From positions 1 through 61,599 of the forward strand of contig JAJCXS010000179.1 in assembly GCA_029263335.1 (NCBI GenBank): 61,599 bases of DNA, given 5' to 3'. Source of the DNA: Acidobacteriota bacterium (GTDB lineage Bacteria; Acidobacteriota; UBA890; WLXD01). The notes under the pieces are model-generated. The model worked only from the letters and a program-made list of their open reading frames with translations, made no database searches and was not told where the DNA came from. Within the stretch, counting starts at the first letter, position 1. Each line of letters opens with the position of its first letter. Positions 50,672 through 59,791 of this stretch are shown here, piece by piece. Position numbers and translations under genes: made by a program.

Positions 50672-51886
50672 CTATGTCCGGTGAGCTGTAGCGACGTCCC
50701 GGTCGTCCTTGAAGAACAGCAGGTACGCCACGGCACAGAGAATCGTGATCGCGCACGGTACCAGGAACACGGTCGACCAGTCGGTCACACCATTGTCGGT
50801 AAAACGATTCTGCACGTAGCCGGCGAAGTTGCTGCCCACGAAGCTCCCCACGCCGAGCGTGGCAATCGCGATCAGGCTCTGCGCCGATGCCCTCACGTCT
50901 GTGGGCGCGATGGTGTCGACGTAAATGAACGCAGCGACAAAGAAGAACACGTAGCAGAACCCGTGCAACGTCAGCGACGCGACCACGAGCCACCACGGCG
51001 ACCCGATGGCGAAGATAACGTAGCGAATCGGCCACGCGATGACGCCTAGAGCCAACGTATTGCGCATCCCGTACTTCTTGAGAAACCACGACAACACGAC
51101 GGCCATGACCAGGATCTCCGCGACCTGCGCAATGGTCATCACCCCGGACAGATTGGCCGCCGAAATGCCGATGGTGTCCGACACGAGGAAGGGGCCGGTG
51201 AGCACGTAGTAGAACTGCAGCTCCGTCGCCACCACGAACGAGATCGCCATGAAGATCGCGAAGTTACGATCCTTGAGCATGCCGAGCGCCTCGAGGAAGG
51301 CCCAGGGGCTCTTCGCCGACTTGTCGGGCGGCGTGTGCGGCAACAGCAGCGATTGGAACGCCATGGCTACCGACACCGCTCCGGCCAGCACCAGCATGTC
51401 GCCCTGCATCGCAAGCCCGTCGCCCGCCAGATTGCGCCAGAAGGAAAGCCCGAGGCCCGCCGCGATCCACCCGATCGTGCCCCACACACGAACGCGACCG
51501 AACTCGTCCTCGGAGCTATCGAGGTTGGCCATGGCGATGGAGTTGGTAAGCGCCAAAGTGGGAGCGTAGAGCAGGCAATAGATGAGCATCGCGGCGACCA
51601 ACGTGCCGTAGTCGGTTAGGCGGGCGGCCCACAGGAGCAGCCCGCCACCGGCCAGCTGCAGCACGGCAATGACCCGCTCAGCCGCAAAGTAGCGGTCGGC
51701 CAGCTGGCCCCCGATGAACGGCGCGATGATCGTCGCCAGCGGTAGCAGCGAGTAGATCAGACCCGCTTGCGTGCCACTGAAACCGAGCTCACCCTGCAGG
51801 TAGGCGGACAGCACCGGCGCCCAGGCCCCCCAGATCGCGTACTGAAGGAACATCATCGCGCCGAGCTGTAGCTTCGCGTTACGCAT
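50672..51886 (-). CDS. MFS transporter, nucleoside/sugar:H+ symporter-like
   Basis: 404 residues from ATG 51886, with about 12 membrane helices. MMFLQYAIWGAWAPVLSAYL and GRVRVWGTIGWIAAGLGLSF are typical of the NupG/XapB branch, whose relatives in keto-sugar clusters move sugars or keto-sugars. LHGFCYVFFFVAAFIYVDTI lies near helix 10. It sits between the two Gfo/Idh/MocA genes and 13 bp behind the exported one, consistent with import of the periplasmic product. Confidence 0.85.
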   Translation of the reverse strand: MRNAKLQLGAMMFLQYAIWGAWAPVLSAYLQGELGFSGTQAGLIYSLLPLATIIAPFIGGQLADRYFAAERVIAVLQLAGGGLLLWAARLTDYGTLVAAMLIYCLLYAPTLALTNSIAMANLDSSEDEFGRVRVWGTIGWIAAGLGLSFWRNLAGDGLAMQGDMLVLAGAVSVAMAFQSLLLPHTPPDKSAKSPWAFLEALGMLKDRNFAIFMAISFVVATELQFYYVLTGPFLVSDTIGISAANLSGVMTIAQVAEILVMAVVLSWFLKKYGMRNTLALGVIAWPIRYVIFAIGSPWWLVVASLTLHGFCYVFFFVAAFIYVDTIAPTDVRASAQSLIAIATLGVGSFVGSNFAGYVQNRFTDNGVTDWSTVFLVPCAITILCAVAYLLFFKDDRDVATAHRT

Positions 51887-51899
51887 CTTCCATCGGCCT

Positions 51900-53528
51900 C
51901 TAGATGATCTTCTGCTGAACCGGGTCCCACTCGACTCTGCGGCCGAGTTGATACGCCGCCGTCGCCATGTGGCAGGTGATCGCCTCTTCGAAGCCGCGAT
52001 CGATGTTGCAGGAAGGCTCACCATCGAAACGGATCGTATCGAGCCAGTCCTTAATATGAAGCCAATGGGTCGAGACGCGCCGTCCGCCCCGGTAGGTGAA
52101 CAGCAGGCCGCGGCTGGCGAAGTACTCCTCGGTTGCCGTGGTCACCGCGTCGAGCCCCTTGAAGCCTGGCCGATAGGTGAGCAGCGGCCGATCAGGATCG
52201 ACGACATCGCTCTCGATCATGTCGGCGAACCGAGTCGACTGTGGTTCCGCCACGACGCGCACGCCAGAACCGACTTCCATCGCGGCGTCGTGGCCCATGA
52301 ACACCTTGCCGCGGCCACGGCCCGACGCCAAGGTAGCGCTATAGACCAGCGTGAGGTCGCGGTCCGGGTACTCGTAGGCAACCTGGAAGGTGTCCGGTAC
52401 GTCGCGGCCGTCCTTGTAGAAGTAGATCCCTCCGGAAGCCGTCGCGTACTTGGGAATACCGAGCCGCATGATTTGATTGACGGCATCATACTCGTGCGAC
52501 AGCAGGTCGCCGCCAAGGCCGGTGCCGTAGTCGAACCAGCAGCGCCAGCGGAAGAAGCGCTCGAGGGAGAATGGCACCTCGTGCCCGGCGTGTTCCTGGA
52601 ACTGTGCCCAATCGATGGTGTCGGGATTGCCATCGGGGTGGATGTCCCATACCCACGCGCCCCACGGGTCGTTGCGATTGGTGGTCGTCTCCACCAACGT
52701 CACCGGCCCGAGGATGCCCTTTTCGTACACTTCACGGGCCTTTTCGTGACTCTCGAGCTGGCGATTCTGATGGCCGAGCTGGAACTTCACCCCCGACTGT
52801 TTGACCGCCTCGACCACCGGCAGCACCTCTGCCTCGGTGCGCGTCATCGCCTTCTCGCAGTAGATGTGCTTGCCAGCGTTGGCAGCGTCGATGGCGATCT
52901 GCGCATGCCAGTGGTCGGGCGTAGCGATGATGACCGCGTCGACATCACCGTCGTCGAGCATCTCCGTGTAGCGACGGTAACGCTTGGCGCCCCGACCCGG
53001 AGGGGCACCGCCGGGCCGGGTTTCGCAATTGGACGCGTCGATGCCCCACTGGGCGCGGTTGTCGAACAGGTCGCTGACCCCAGTCAGTTCGAGGTTCAGG
53101 TCACCGTGCGCCAGGTACTCGTCGAGCCTGCGGTCGCGGGGGTTGATGCGCTGTGCCTCACGGCGCTCGTCAATCCACTCCGGCCGAGGGAAGCCGGCCG
53201 CACGCACGACCGACTCGCCTTCACCACCGAACCCGATGATGCCGATGTTGATGCGATCGGACGGCGGCCGACTGGTGAGTCTATCGATGATGGCTGGAGC
53301 GTCGCCGGTAACACCGAGCTCGTCGATAATCGCCTGGCGGCGGGTGTTGTCGGCAGCTTTCTTGCCCCACGCCGCGGCGCCAAACGCACCTAGTACGGGA
53401 AGCGTAGCCAGCCCTTTGAAGAGGCCGCGGCGATCGACGCCAGCCGGCTTGTCCTGCGTATCGTCTGCAACCTCGGTGGATTCGGTGCTGTCGATCTGCT
53501 CTTCGCGATCGCGGGTGTCTTCGCTCAT
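51900..53528 (-). CDS. Tat-exported Gfo/Idh/MocA family oxidoreductase
   Basis: 542 residues from ATG 53528. An acidic leader precedes a Tat signal (DRRGLFKGLATLPVLGAFGA) near residues 32-51. The Rossmann fold begins at INIGIIGFGGEGESVV, continues to AVIIATPDHWHAQIAIDAA, and the Lys block is HIYCEKAMTRTEAEV. The WRCWFDYGTGLGGDLLSHEYD region is typical of exported GFO-like enzymes with a tightly bound cofactor. It likely oxidises a glycoside to the 3-keto form in the periplasm for the DUF1080 enzyme. It overlaps the DoxX-like gene by 4 bp. Confidence 0.9.
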   Translation of the reverse strand: MSEDTRDREEQIDSTESTEVADDTQDKPAGVDRRGLFKGLATLPVLGAFGAAAWGKKAADNTRRQAIIDELGVTGDAPAIIDRLTSRPPSDRINIGIIGFGGEGESVVRAAGFPRPEWIDERREAQRINPRDRRLDEYLAHGDLNLELTGVSDLFDNRAQWGIDASNCETRPGGAPPGRGAKRYRRYTEMLDDGDVDAVIIATPDHWHAQIAIDAANAGKHIYCEKAMTRTEAEVLPVVEAVKQSGVKFQLGHQNRQLESHEKAREVYEKGILGPVTLVETTTNRNDPWGAWVWDIHPDGNPDTIDWAQFQEHAGHEVPFSLERFFRWRCWFDYGTGLGGDLLSHEYDAVNQIMRLGIPKYATASGGIYFYKDGRDVPDTFQVAYEYPDRDLTLVYSATLASGRGRGKVFMGHDAAMEVGSGVRVVAEPQSTRFADMIESDVVDPDRPLLTYRPGFKGLDAVTTATEEYFASRGLLFTYRGGRRVSTHWLHIKDWLDTIRFDGEPSCNIDRGFEEAITCHMATAAYQLGRRVEWDPVQQKII

Positions 53529-54010
53529 CGGTCGTCTCCGCGCGACAGGTAGCTGTCGAATCCGACCTGACGACCTGTGGGGAAAAGCCACAGGACGATC
53601 AGGGCAGCGAACTCAATCAGGGTCTTGTTGACGATCAGGTAGGAGCCTTCGGTCGGTGCGCTGGTCTCGTAGCCGGGCAGCGGCGCGCTTCCGAAGTAGT
53701 AGAGCGCAACCAGGACCGCGCCCATGAGGGTGGCAAAACGAGTGCCGATGCCGAGGATCATCGCCGCGCCGATCAGGGTCAGGCCCCACTCGTTGAGCCA
53801 ATCGACCACGGTCAGGCGGCCAGGGTCGCTGGCCAGCCATAGATAGAGGCCATGGATCGGCCCCCTGGAGTCGGCCAGGAAGCCCGCCGAAGTCCAATAC
53901 GGGTTGGTGAGCTTCGCCACCCCCTCGTACAGCAGGTGCCAGCCGATCAACATGCGCAATGCGACCATCGCCCAGAGTCGGGCACCGGTCAGAGTCGGGG
54001 TCGTGCTCAT
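53525..54010 (-). CDS. DoxX-like membrane protein
   Basis: 161 residues from ATG 54010, with four hydrophobic segments. MLIGWHLLYEGVAKLTNPYW and NEWGLTLIGAAMILGIGTRF match the DoxX/DUF417 fold. GYETSAPTEGSYLIVNKTLIEF precedes the last helix. It overlaps both neighbours by 4 bp (ATGA each time). DoxX proteins are linked to thiol:quinone or other electron transfer, so it could carry electrons from the exported oxidoreductase to the quinone pool. That link is inference. Confidence 0.85.
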   Translation of the reverse strand: MSTTPTLTGARLWAMVALRMLIGWHLLYEGVAKLTNPYWTSAGFLADSRGPIHGLYLWLASDPGRLTVVDWLNEWGLTLIGAAMILGIGTRFATLMGAVLVALYYFGSAPLPGYETSAPTEGSYLIVNKTLIEFAALIVLWLFPTGRQVGFDSYLSRGDDR

Positions 54011-55167
54011 GACGCTCCGTGGTGGCCGCCGGGGATACCCTGCAGCCAGCTCGACGAGGGACGCTGCATACCCTGTGCATCGACGACAAGGCACGAGCAT
54101 CCGGGGACGGATTCAACGAGGCGTGCGCCAGCCTCGGGGCCGGCGACGAAGGCGGCGGTGGCAAGCGCATCGGCCAACATCGTGCTGGGCGCACGCACCG
54201 TGACGGAACGGCACTCGCCGGGCGACGTACCGCTCGACGAAACGATGTGATGGCAGGTCTGCTCACTATCGAAATAGATCTCGTAGCTGCCCGACGTCGC
54301 CACCGCGCCGTCGTGGAGCGACAGCACATCGAGCTCAGCTCCAGGGTTGTCCGGATCCCGCACGCCGACGCGCCAGGGGCAGCTCCCGTCACGGCTTCCG
54401 CCAACACGAATGTCGCCGCCACCGTTGACCAAATACCCGGCCAGGCCGGCCGCAGCCAGGACTGCCGCCACCGCGTCTACGACGTAGCCTTTGGCGATGC
54501 CGTCCAGGGTGATCTCCACGCCGTCGTGGAGGCGCACCTGCCGCCCGTCTAGGGACACGCCTGCCGCGTTGACGCGCTCACTGGCGGCCCGCAACACAGC
54601 GGTGTCGGGTATGCCCGCCAGTCCCGCCTGGCGATGCATTCGAAACGCATCTACGACCGGCGTCACGGTGATGTCGAAAGCTCCGCCGCTCAGGAGGTGC
54701 ACATCACGGGCCCGGTGCATCACCTCGAGAAGCTCGTCGGGACAATCCGCCAACCGTGACTCGGCATTCAAAACACCGAGAGCGCTGCTGTCGTCGAAGC
54801 GATTGAGAAGCTGGATGGTGCGATCCATTTCGGCGAAGCCAGCGGCCAGCGCCTCGGCCGCTCGCGTCTCCGAACCATCGAGAACCGACAAGGTCACGAC
54901 GGTACCCATCGCGGGCACGGACTGCTCGAGGCGCCATAGACCGTTGCCGACGGACACGGATTCGCTGGCCAGGGGTTCCTCAGCACATTCGAAACCCAGG
55001 TCGAGAAGAGCGCGGAAGTTCCGGGCCCTGCGCACAGCGTCGGTCTCGTGAAGATTCTGCAACGGGTCGCCTCTGGTGGCAGCAGACGCCGGAGCATACC
55101 AGCCGGCCGCAGCTGGCTCCAGAAACTGCGCACCTGCGTTGAGATGCCTGCTAGTATTCATGCGCAT
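54007..55167 (-). CDS. apbE: FAD:protein FMN transferase (ApbE family)
   Basis: 386 residues from ATG 55167; a second ATG lies two codons later. The ApbE core starts near residue 80 (VPAMGTVVTLSVLDG). Motifs follow in order: LSGGAFDITVTPVVDAFRMH, ITLDGIAKGYVVDAVAAV, YLVNGGGDIRVGG, VATSGSYEIYF and STMLADALATAAFVAGPE. It moves FMN from FAD onto a Thr or Ser of a target protein, using magnesium. The 80-residue leader has no clear signal peptide, which is odd for this usually exported enzyme, and its start overlaps the palindrome before argR. No flavinylated target is recognised in the window. Confidence 0.85.
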   Translation of the reverse strand: MRMNTSRHLNAGAQFLEPAAAGWYAPASAATRGDPLQNLHETDAVRRARNFRALLDLGFECAEEPLASESVSVGNGLWRLEQSVPAMGTVVTLSVLDGSETRAAEALAAGFAEMDRTIQLLNRFDDSSALGVLNAESRLADCPDELLEVMHRARDVHLLSGGAFDITVTPVVDAFRMHRQAGLAGIPDTAVLRAASERVNAAGVSLDGRQVRLHDGVEITLDGIAKGYVVDAVAAVLAAAGLAGYLVNGGGDIRVGGSRDGSCPWRVGVRDPDNPGAELDVLSLHDGAVATSGSYEIYFDSEQTCHHIVSSSGTSPGECRSVTVRAPSTMLADALATAAFVAGPEAGARLVESVPGCSCLVVDAQGMQRPSSSWLQGIPGGHHGAS

Positions 55168-55175
55168 ATGCGCAT
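55160..55175. promoter_or_regulatory. 16-bp perfect palindrome before argR, candidate ARG box
   Basis: ATGCGCATATGCGCAT is perfectly symmetrical, inside the AT-richer run TATTCATGCGCATATGCGCA. It lies 18 bp before the argR start. Its size and TGCGCA/TGCGCA halves resemble the TGCATA-type half-sites of ArgR operators. It also covers the ApbE start codons on the other strand. Confidence 0.5.
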
Positions 55176-55192
55176 AACTGAGGCTCGCATCA

Positions 55193-55671
55193 ATGCCCCC
55201 TAGCCAGTCAACCGTTCGCCGCGCCATTCTCCGTCGCCTTCTCGAGAGCAAGACGATTGCCTCGCAGCAACAGCTTCGGGAACAGTTGGCGGAGCGCGGT
55301 CACCACGTGGCCCAGACCACTATTTCGCGGGATCTGGACGCCGTTGGCGCTCGCAAAGTACGGGATAGCTCCGGTACGCGGTATCAGTTGGCCGGCCGTG
55401 GCCGCGACACCGGTGCCGGCTTGCACGACGCCGCGAAGCGAATGCGCCTCTTCGTTCTCAGCATCGAGGCCAGCGGCAATCTCGTGGTCATCAAGACCCC
55501 GCCCGGGTCAGCGCACTCCGTCGCCGTAGCTCTCGATGCGACCGCGCCGGGAGCCATTCCCGAGCTACTCGGAACCATCGCCGGCGACGACACGATGTTC
55601 GTAGCCGCCCGCCCCCCCTTTGACGGCGAGGCGCTGGCCGCCCGCCTCGGTTCGATCATGGAGACGGTCCC

Positions 55672-55675
<4 letters not shown>
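55193..55675 (+). CDS. argR: Arginine repressor ArgR
   Basis: 160 residues. The N-terminal winged helix has [22 protein letters not shown] and [13 protein letters not shown]. The C-terminal arginine-binding trimer domain has [40 protein letters not shown] and [11 protein letters not shown], the Asp-Asp pair that contacts arginine. It is encoded upstream of argG and argH with a TTGA overlap, so it probably controls its own operon through the palindrome just upstream. TGAGG precedes ATG 55193. Confidence 0.95.
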
Positions 55676-56874
<1,199 letters not shown>

Positions 56875-58245
56875 ATGGGGATCCTGCGCGACAGGTTCGC
56901 CGGCGAGGCTGCCGATGCCATGCGTGCGTTCGCCTCGTCGCTCGAGGTGGACCTGGAGATGCTCGCCGAGGACATCGCCGGCAGCACGGCGCACGTTCGT
57001 ATGCTTGGCGAGGTCGGGATTATCGACGGCGCGGAAGCTGAGACGCTCGCCGCCGGTCTGGCGGCGATTCTGGTAGAGATCGAAAACGGCGACTGGGCAC
57101 CCACCGACGCGCACGAAGATATCCACATGGCTATCGAGGCCCGCCTCCTGGACACGATCGGCCCGGTCGCTGGGAAGCTGCACACGGCGCGTTCCCGCAA
57201 CGACCAGGTCGCCACCGACGTGCGGCTGTGGCTGCAGCGGCGCCTGCCTGAAGTAGAGGGAGCCATCGGCGCGCTGCTCTCAGCCTTGCTCGACCGCGTG
57301 GAGGCCGACGGACAAATCGTCATTCCCGGCTACACCCATCTACAGCGTGGGCAGCCCATTCTTCTTGGCCACCATCTACTTGCCCACGCGTGGCCGCTGG
57401 CGCGCGACGTCGGACGCCTGCAGGACGCATGGAAGCGCGCCGACCAATGTCCGCTCGGCGCCTGCGCCATGGCCGGCACACCCTTCCCCATCGATCGGCA
57501 ACGTACGGCTGAACTGCTCGGCTTCACCGGTCCCACCGACAACGCCATGGACTCGGTGGCTGCACGTGACCACGCACTGGAGATCGCCTCCGCGTGTGCG
57601 ATCACAACAACGCACATGTCGCGGCTGGCGGAAGAGTTGGTGCTTTGGAGCACCACCGAGTTCGGCTTCGTGCGTCACGGCGATGGCTACTCCACGGGCT
57701 CGAGCATCATGCCGCAGAAGCGCAATCCCGACGCCGCGGAGCTCGTCCGCGGACGCGCCGCCCGTGTTCAGGGCAACCTGCAGACCCTTCTCTCACTGCT
57801 GCGCAGTCAGCCCCTGGCGTACAACCGTGACCTGCAGGAGGATCGGCGGGCGCTGTTCGACGCGGTCGCCTCCGCCGCCGATTGCGCCACCGTTCTCGCC
57901 GGCACGGTGCGCGAACTGCAGTTTGTCGATCGATTCGAGACCGAGCTGCACGGCGACTTCAGTCTCGCCACAGAGGTCGCAGACTTCCTCGTGGGCGAGG
58001 GGCTCAGCTTCCGCGATGCGCACGGCGCCGCCGCCCGCCTCGTGAAATGGTGCGAAGAACGCGACCTCGACCTCAGCGGCGTCCCGACCGAGGTCGCTGG
58101 CGAGTTTCACCCGGCGCTGGCCAATCAGCTCGGCAACTTGCTCGACCCACGCGCTGCCGCCGCGCGCCGAACCTCGACTGGCGGCACCAGCCGGGACGAG
58201 GTGATGCGTCAGCTCCACCTGCTACGCGCAGGGCTCGACAGCTGA
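56875..58245 (+). CDS. argH: Argininosuccinate lyase ArgH
   Basis: 456 residues, usual length, starting at the base after the argG stop. Motifs are EDIAGSTAHVRMLGE, EDIHMAIEARLLD, TARSRNDQVATDVRLW, GYTHLQRGQPI and the signature GSSIMPQKRNPDAAE, with catalytic Ser in GSS. It splits argininosuccinate to arginine and fumarate. It is the last gene of the argR-G-H operon; a 7-bp hairpin lies 15 bp after its stop. Confidence 0.97.
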   Translation: MGILRDRFAGEAADAMRAFASSLEVDLEMLAEDIAGSTAHVRMLGEVGIIDGAEAETLAAGLAAILVEIENGDWAPTDAHEDIHMAIEARLLDTIGPVAGKLHTARSRNDQVATDVRLWLQRRLPEVEGAIGALLSALLDRVEADGQIVIPGYTHLQRGQPILLGHHLLAHAWPLARDVGRLQDAWKRADQCPLGACAMAGTPFPIDRQRTAELLGFTGPTDNAMDSVAARDHALEIASACAITTTHMSRLAEELVLWSTTEFGFVRHGDGYSTGSSIMPQKRNPDAAELVRGRAARVQGNLQTLLSLLRSQPLAYNRDLQEDRRALFDAVASAADCATVLAGTVRELQFVDRFETELHGDFSLATEVADFLVGEGLSFRDAHGAAARLVKWCEERDLDLSGVPTEVAGEFHPALANQLGNLLDPRAAAARRTSTGGTSRDEVMRQLHLLRAGLDS

Positions 58246-58259
58246 CCACATCGAAAACC

Positions 58260-58281
58260 GCTGTGTCCCAAAACACACAGC
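58260..58281 (+). terminator. Hairpin after argH
   Basis: GCTGTGT pairs with ACACAGC (7 bp), leaving an 8-nt loop CCCAAAAC. It begins 15 bp after the argH stop. There is no T-run after it, so termination strength is uncertain. Confidence 0.4.
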
Positions 58282-58300
58282 TCCTTCGATGGAGACGCGC

Positions 58301-58358
58301 CTTCAGGCTAGACTGTGCCTTCCCCCGGACTTCAGGCTAGACTGTGCCTTCCCCCGGA
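58301..58358. repeat. Two perfect 29-bp tandem repeats
   Basis: Copies at 58301-58329 and 58330-58358 are identical head-to-tail units starting CTTCAGGCTAGACTG and ending CCCCCGGA. They lie between argH and the FG-GAP gene, 28 bp before its start. Perfect identity suggests a recent duplication; each unit may hold a control site. Confidence 0.92.
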
Positions 58359-58386
58359 TTTGAGTCGCCATCATGAGGGGGTCATT

Positions 58387-59739
58387 GTGCAACGGACGGG
58401 TACGCTGCGGCGAAGTTGCTTCTTGGTGGCGGCGGCAACGCTACTGGCCGCGTCGAACGGTAACCCGGGCGCGGAGCCACGCCGGGCTGGCAAGGCCAAG
58501 AAGGGCGAGCTACTGGCGCTCTCCGGAGACACGCTGAGTCAGATCCGCGTCTTTCGCGGTCGCCAACGCGGTGACAGCTTCGGTGGGAGCATCGGATTCG
58601 ATGTCGTCCCCATCAAACGCAGGGCTGCTCTGGTCATCGGTGCGCCCGGCGCCAACGAAGGCGCTGGACAACTCCGCGTCGTCGACCATGACACGCGGGC
58701 GACCATTCTGGCGGTCGAACCCGAAGATCTCGCCTCCGCATCGGCCGGACGCCTCGGACACGCGATCGTGGACCTGGGCCATATCAACAACAGCGCGGCC
58801 GTCCATTGGGCGGTTGCAGCGCCCGGAGATTCCTCATCAGGAAGTGCCGGCGCGGCACCGGCTGTGATCTTCCTGAGCGAGTCCGAGCGCCGACTCGTCG
58901 AGCGTGCACGCGCCACCGGACCTGAGGGCTCGCTCTTCGGCTGGGCACTCGCGGGTGTCGACCATGCTGATTTCGGGGACAGCATCATCTCGTTCCTCGC
59001 GGTGGGGTCGCCACGCGAAGCCAACGGCAGTGAAACCGAGAATGGCGCTGTCTATGTGTACGACTCGGTGACAGGCGAGTTGATCTGGCGGCGCAGTGGC
59101 GAGCGCGAGAACGAACGGTTCGGCTTCTTCCTCACTGCAGGCCCCGACTACGACGGCGACGGTGTGGTCGATCTGTGGGTGGGTGCGCCAGGGCGCCAAG
59201 ACCGCATGCCAGCGGGCCGCGTCTACCTCGTGTCCGGTGCCACGGGACGAACCCAGAGAGTCATCGATGCGCCCGCGCGTGCAGCTCTCTTCGGTTTTGC
59301 AGTGGCGGCCCGGCGCACGGCCAACGGCCACGGGGATCTGCTCATCGGCGCGCCAGCAACCAAGATCCGGAAGATGAAGAATGCCGGCGCAGCGTACTGG
59401 ATGCCGGCACAGGGCAACAATCGGATACTCCGGGGCCAGACTCAAGAGGAGTGGTTTGGTGTCAACGTGAGTTTCATCACGGATCGCGATGGTGACGGCC
59501 AACTCGACGCGATTGTGTCATCACTCGACGGCAGTGACGACCGTCGCACGGATCGCCGGGGGCGCGTGTCGTTCGTTTCAACGGGTACCGGCGAGCGCTT
59601 GCAGGAACTGACCGGCAAGCGGGCCGGCGATCACTTTGGCGTCGCCCTGTTCGGGCTCATGATCGATTTCAACGATGACGGCGTGTTCGACTTCATCGCC
59701 TCCAGGACGCGCGCGCCGCTGCCGTTCATCCCCGACTAG
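58387..59739 (+). CDS. Secreted FG-GAP repeat protein
   Basis: 450 residues from GTG 58387, behind GAGGGGG. The signal peptide is FLVAAATLLAASNGNPGAEP. About six propeller blades carry FG-GAP-like repeats: GDSFGGSIGFDVVP, GAPGANEGAGQLRVVD, LFGWALAGVDHADFGD, AGPDYDGDGVVDLWVGAPG, LFGFAVAARRTANG and VSFITDRDGDGQLDAIVSS. Calcium loops DYDGDGVVD and DRDGDGQLD are clear. It resembles integrin-alpha-like extracellular propellers of unknown ligand. The frame extends upstream through the 29-bp repeats, but that part is not protein-like. Confidence 0.85.
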   Translation: MQRTGTLRRSCFLVAAATLLAASNGNPGAEPRRAGKAKKGELLALSGDTLSQIRVFRGRQRGDSFGGSIGFDVVPIKRRAALVIGAPGANEGAGQLRVVDHDTRATILAVEPEDLASASAGRLGHAIVDLGHINNSAAVHWAVAAPGDSSSGSAGAAPAVIFLSESERRLVERARATGPEGSLFGWALAGVDHADFGDSIISFLAVGSPREANGSETENGAVYVYDSVTGELIWRRSGERENERFGFFLTAGPDYDGDGVVDLWVGAPGRQDRMPAGRVYLVSGATGRTQRVIDAPARAALFGFAVAARRTANGHGDLLIGAPATKIRKMKNAGAAYWMPAQGNNRILRGQTQEEWFGVNVSFITDRDGDGQLDAIVSSLDGSDDRRTDRRGRVSFVSTGTGERLQELTGKRAGDHFGVALFGLMIDFNDDGVFDFIASRTRAPLPFIPD

Positions 59740-59791
59740 GGCACGGTACAATCCGCGCATTCTCGACACCGGTCAGCCACGAGGAAGCCAT

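Noticed and set aside
51948..53393. 481-residue plus-strand frame opposite the exported oxidoreductase
   Set aside because: The minus strand has a Tat signal, Rossmann fold and Lys block. The opposite frame looks like composition noise.
58261..58358. CRISPR-like array near the 29-bp repeats
   Set aside because: The two copies are adjacent with no spacer between them and there is no cas gene; this is a plain tandem duplication.
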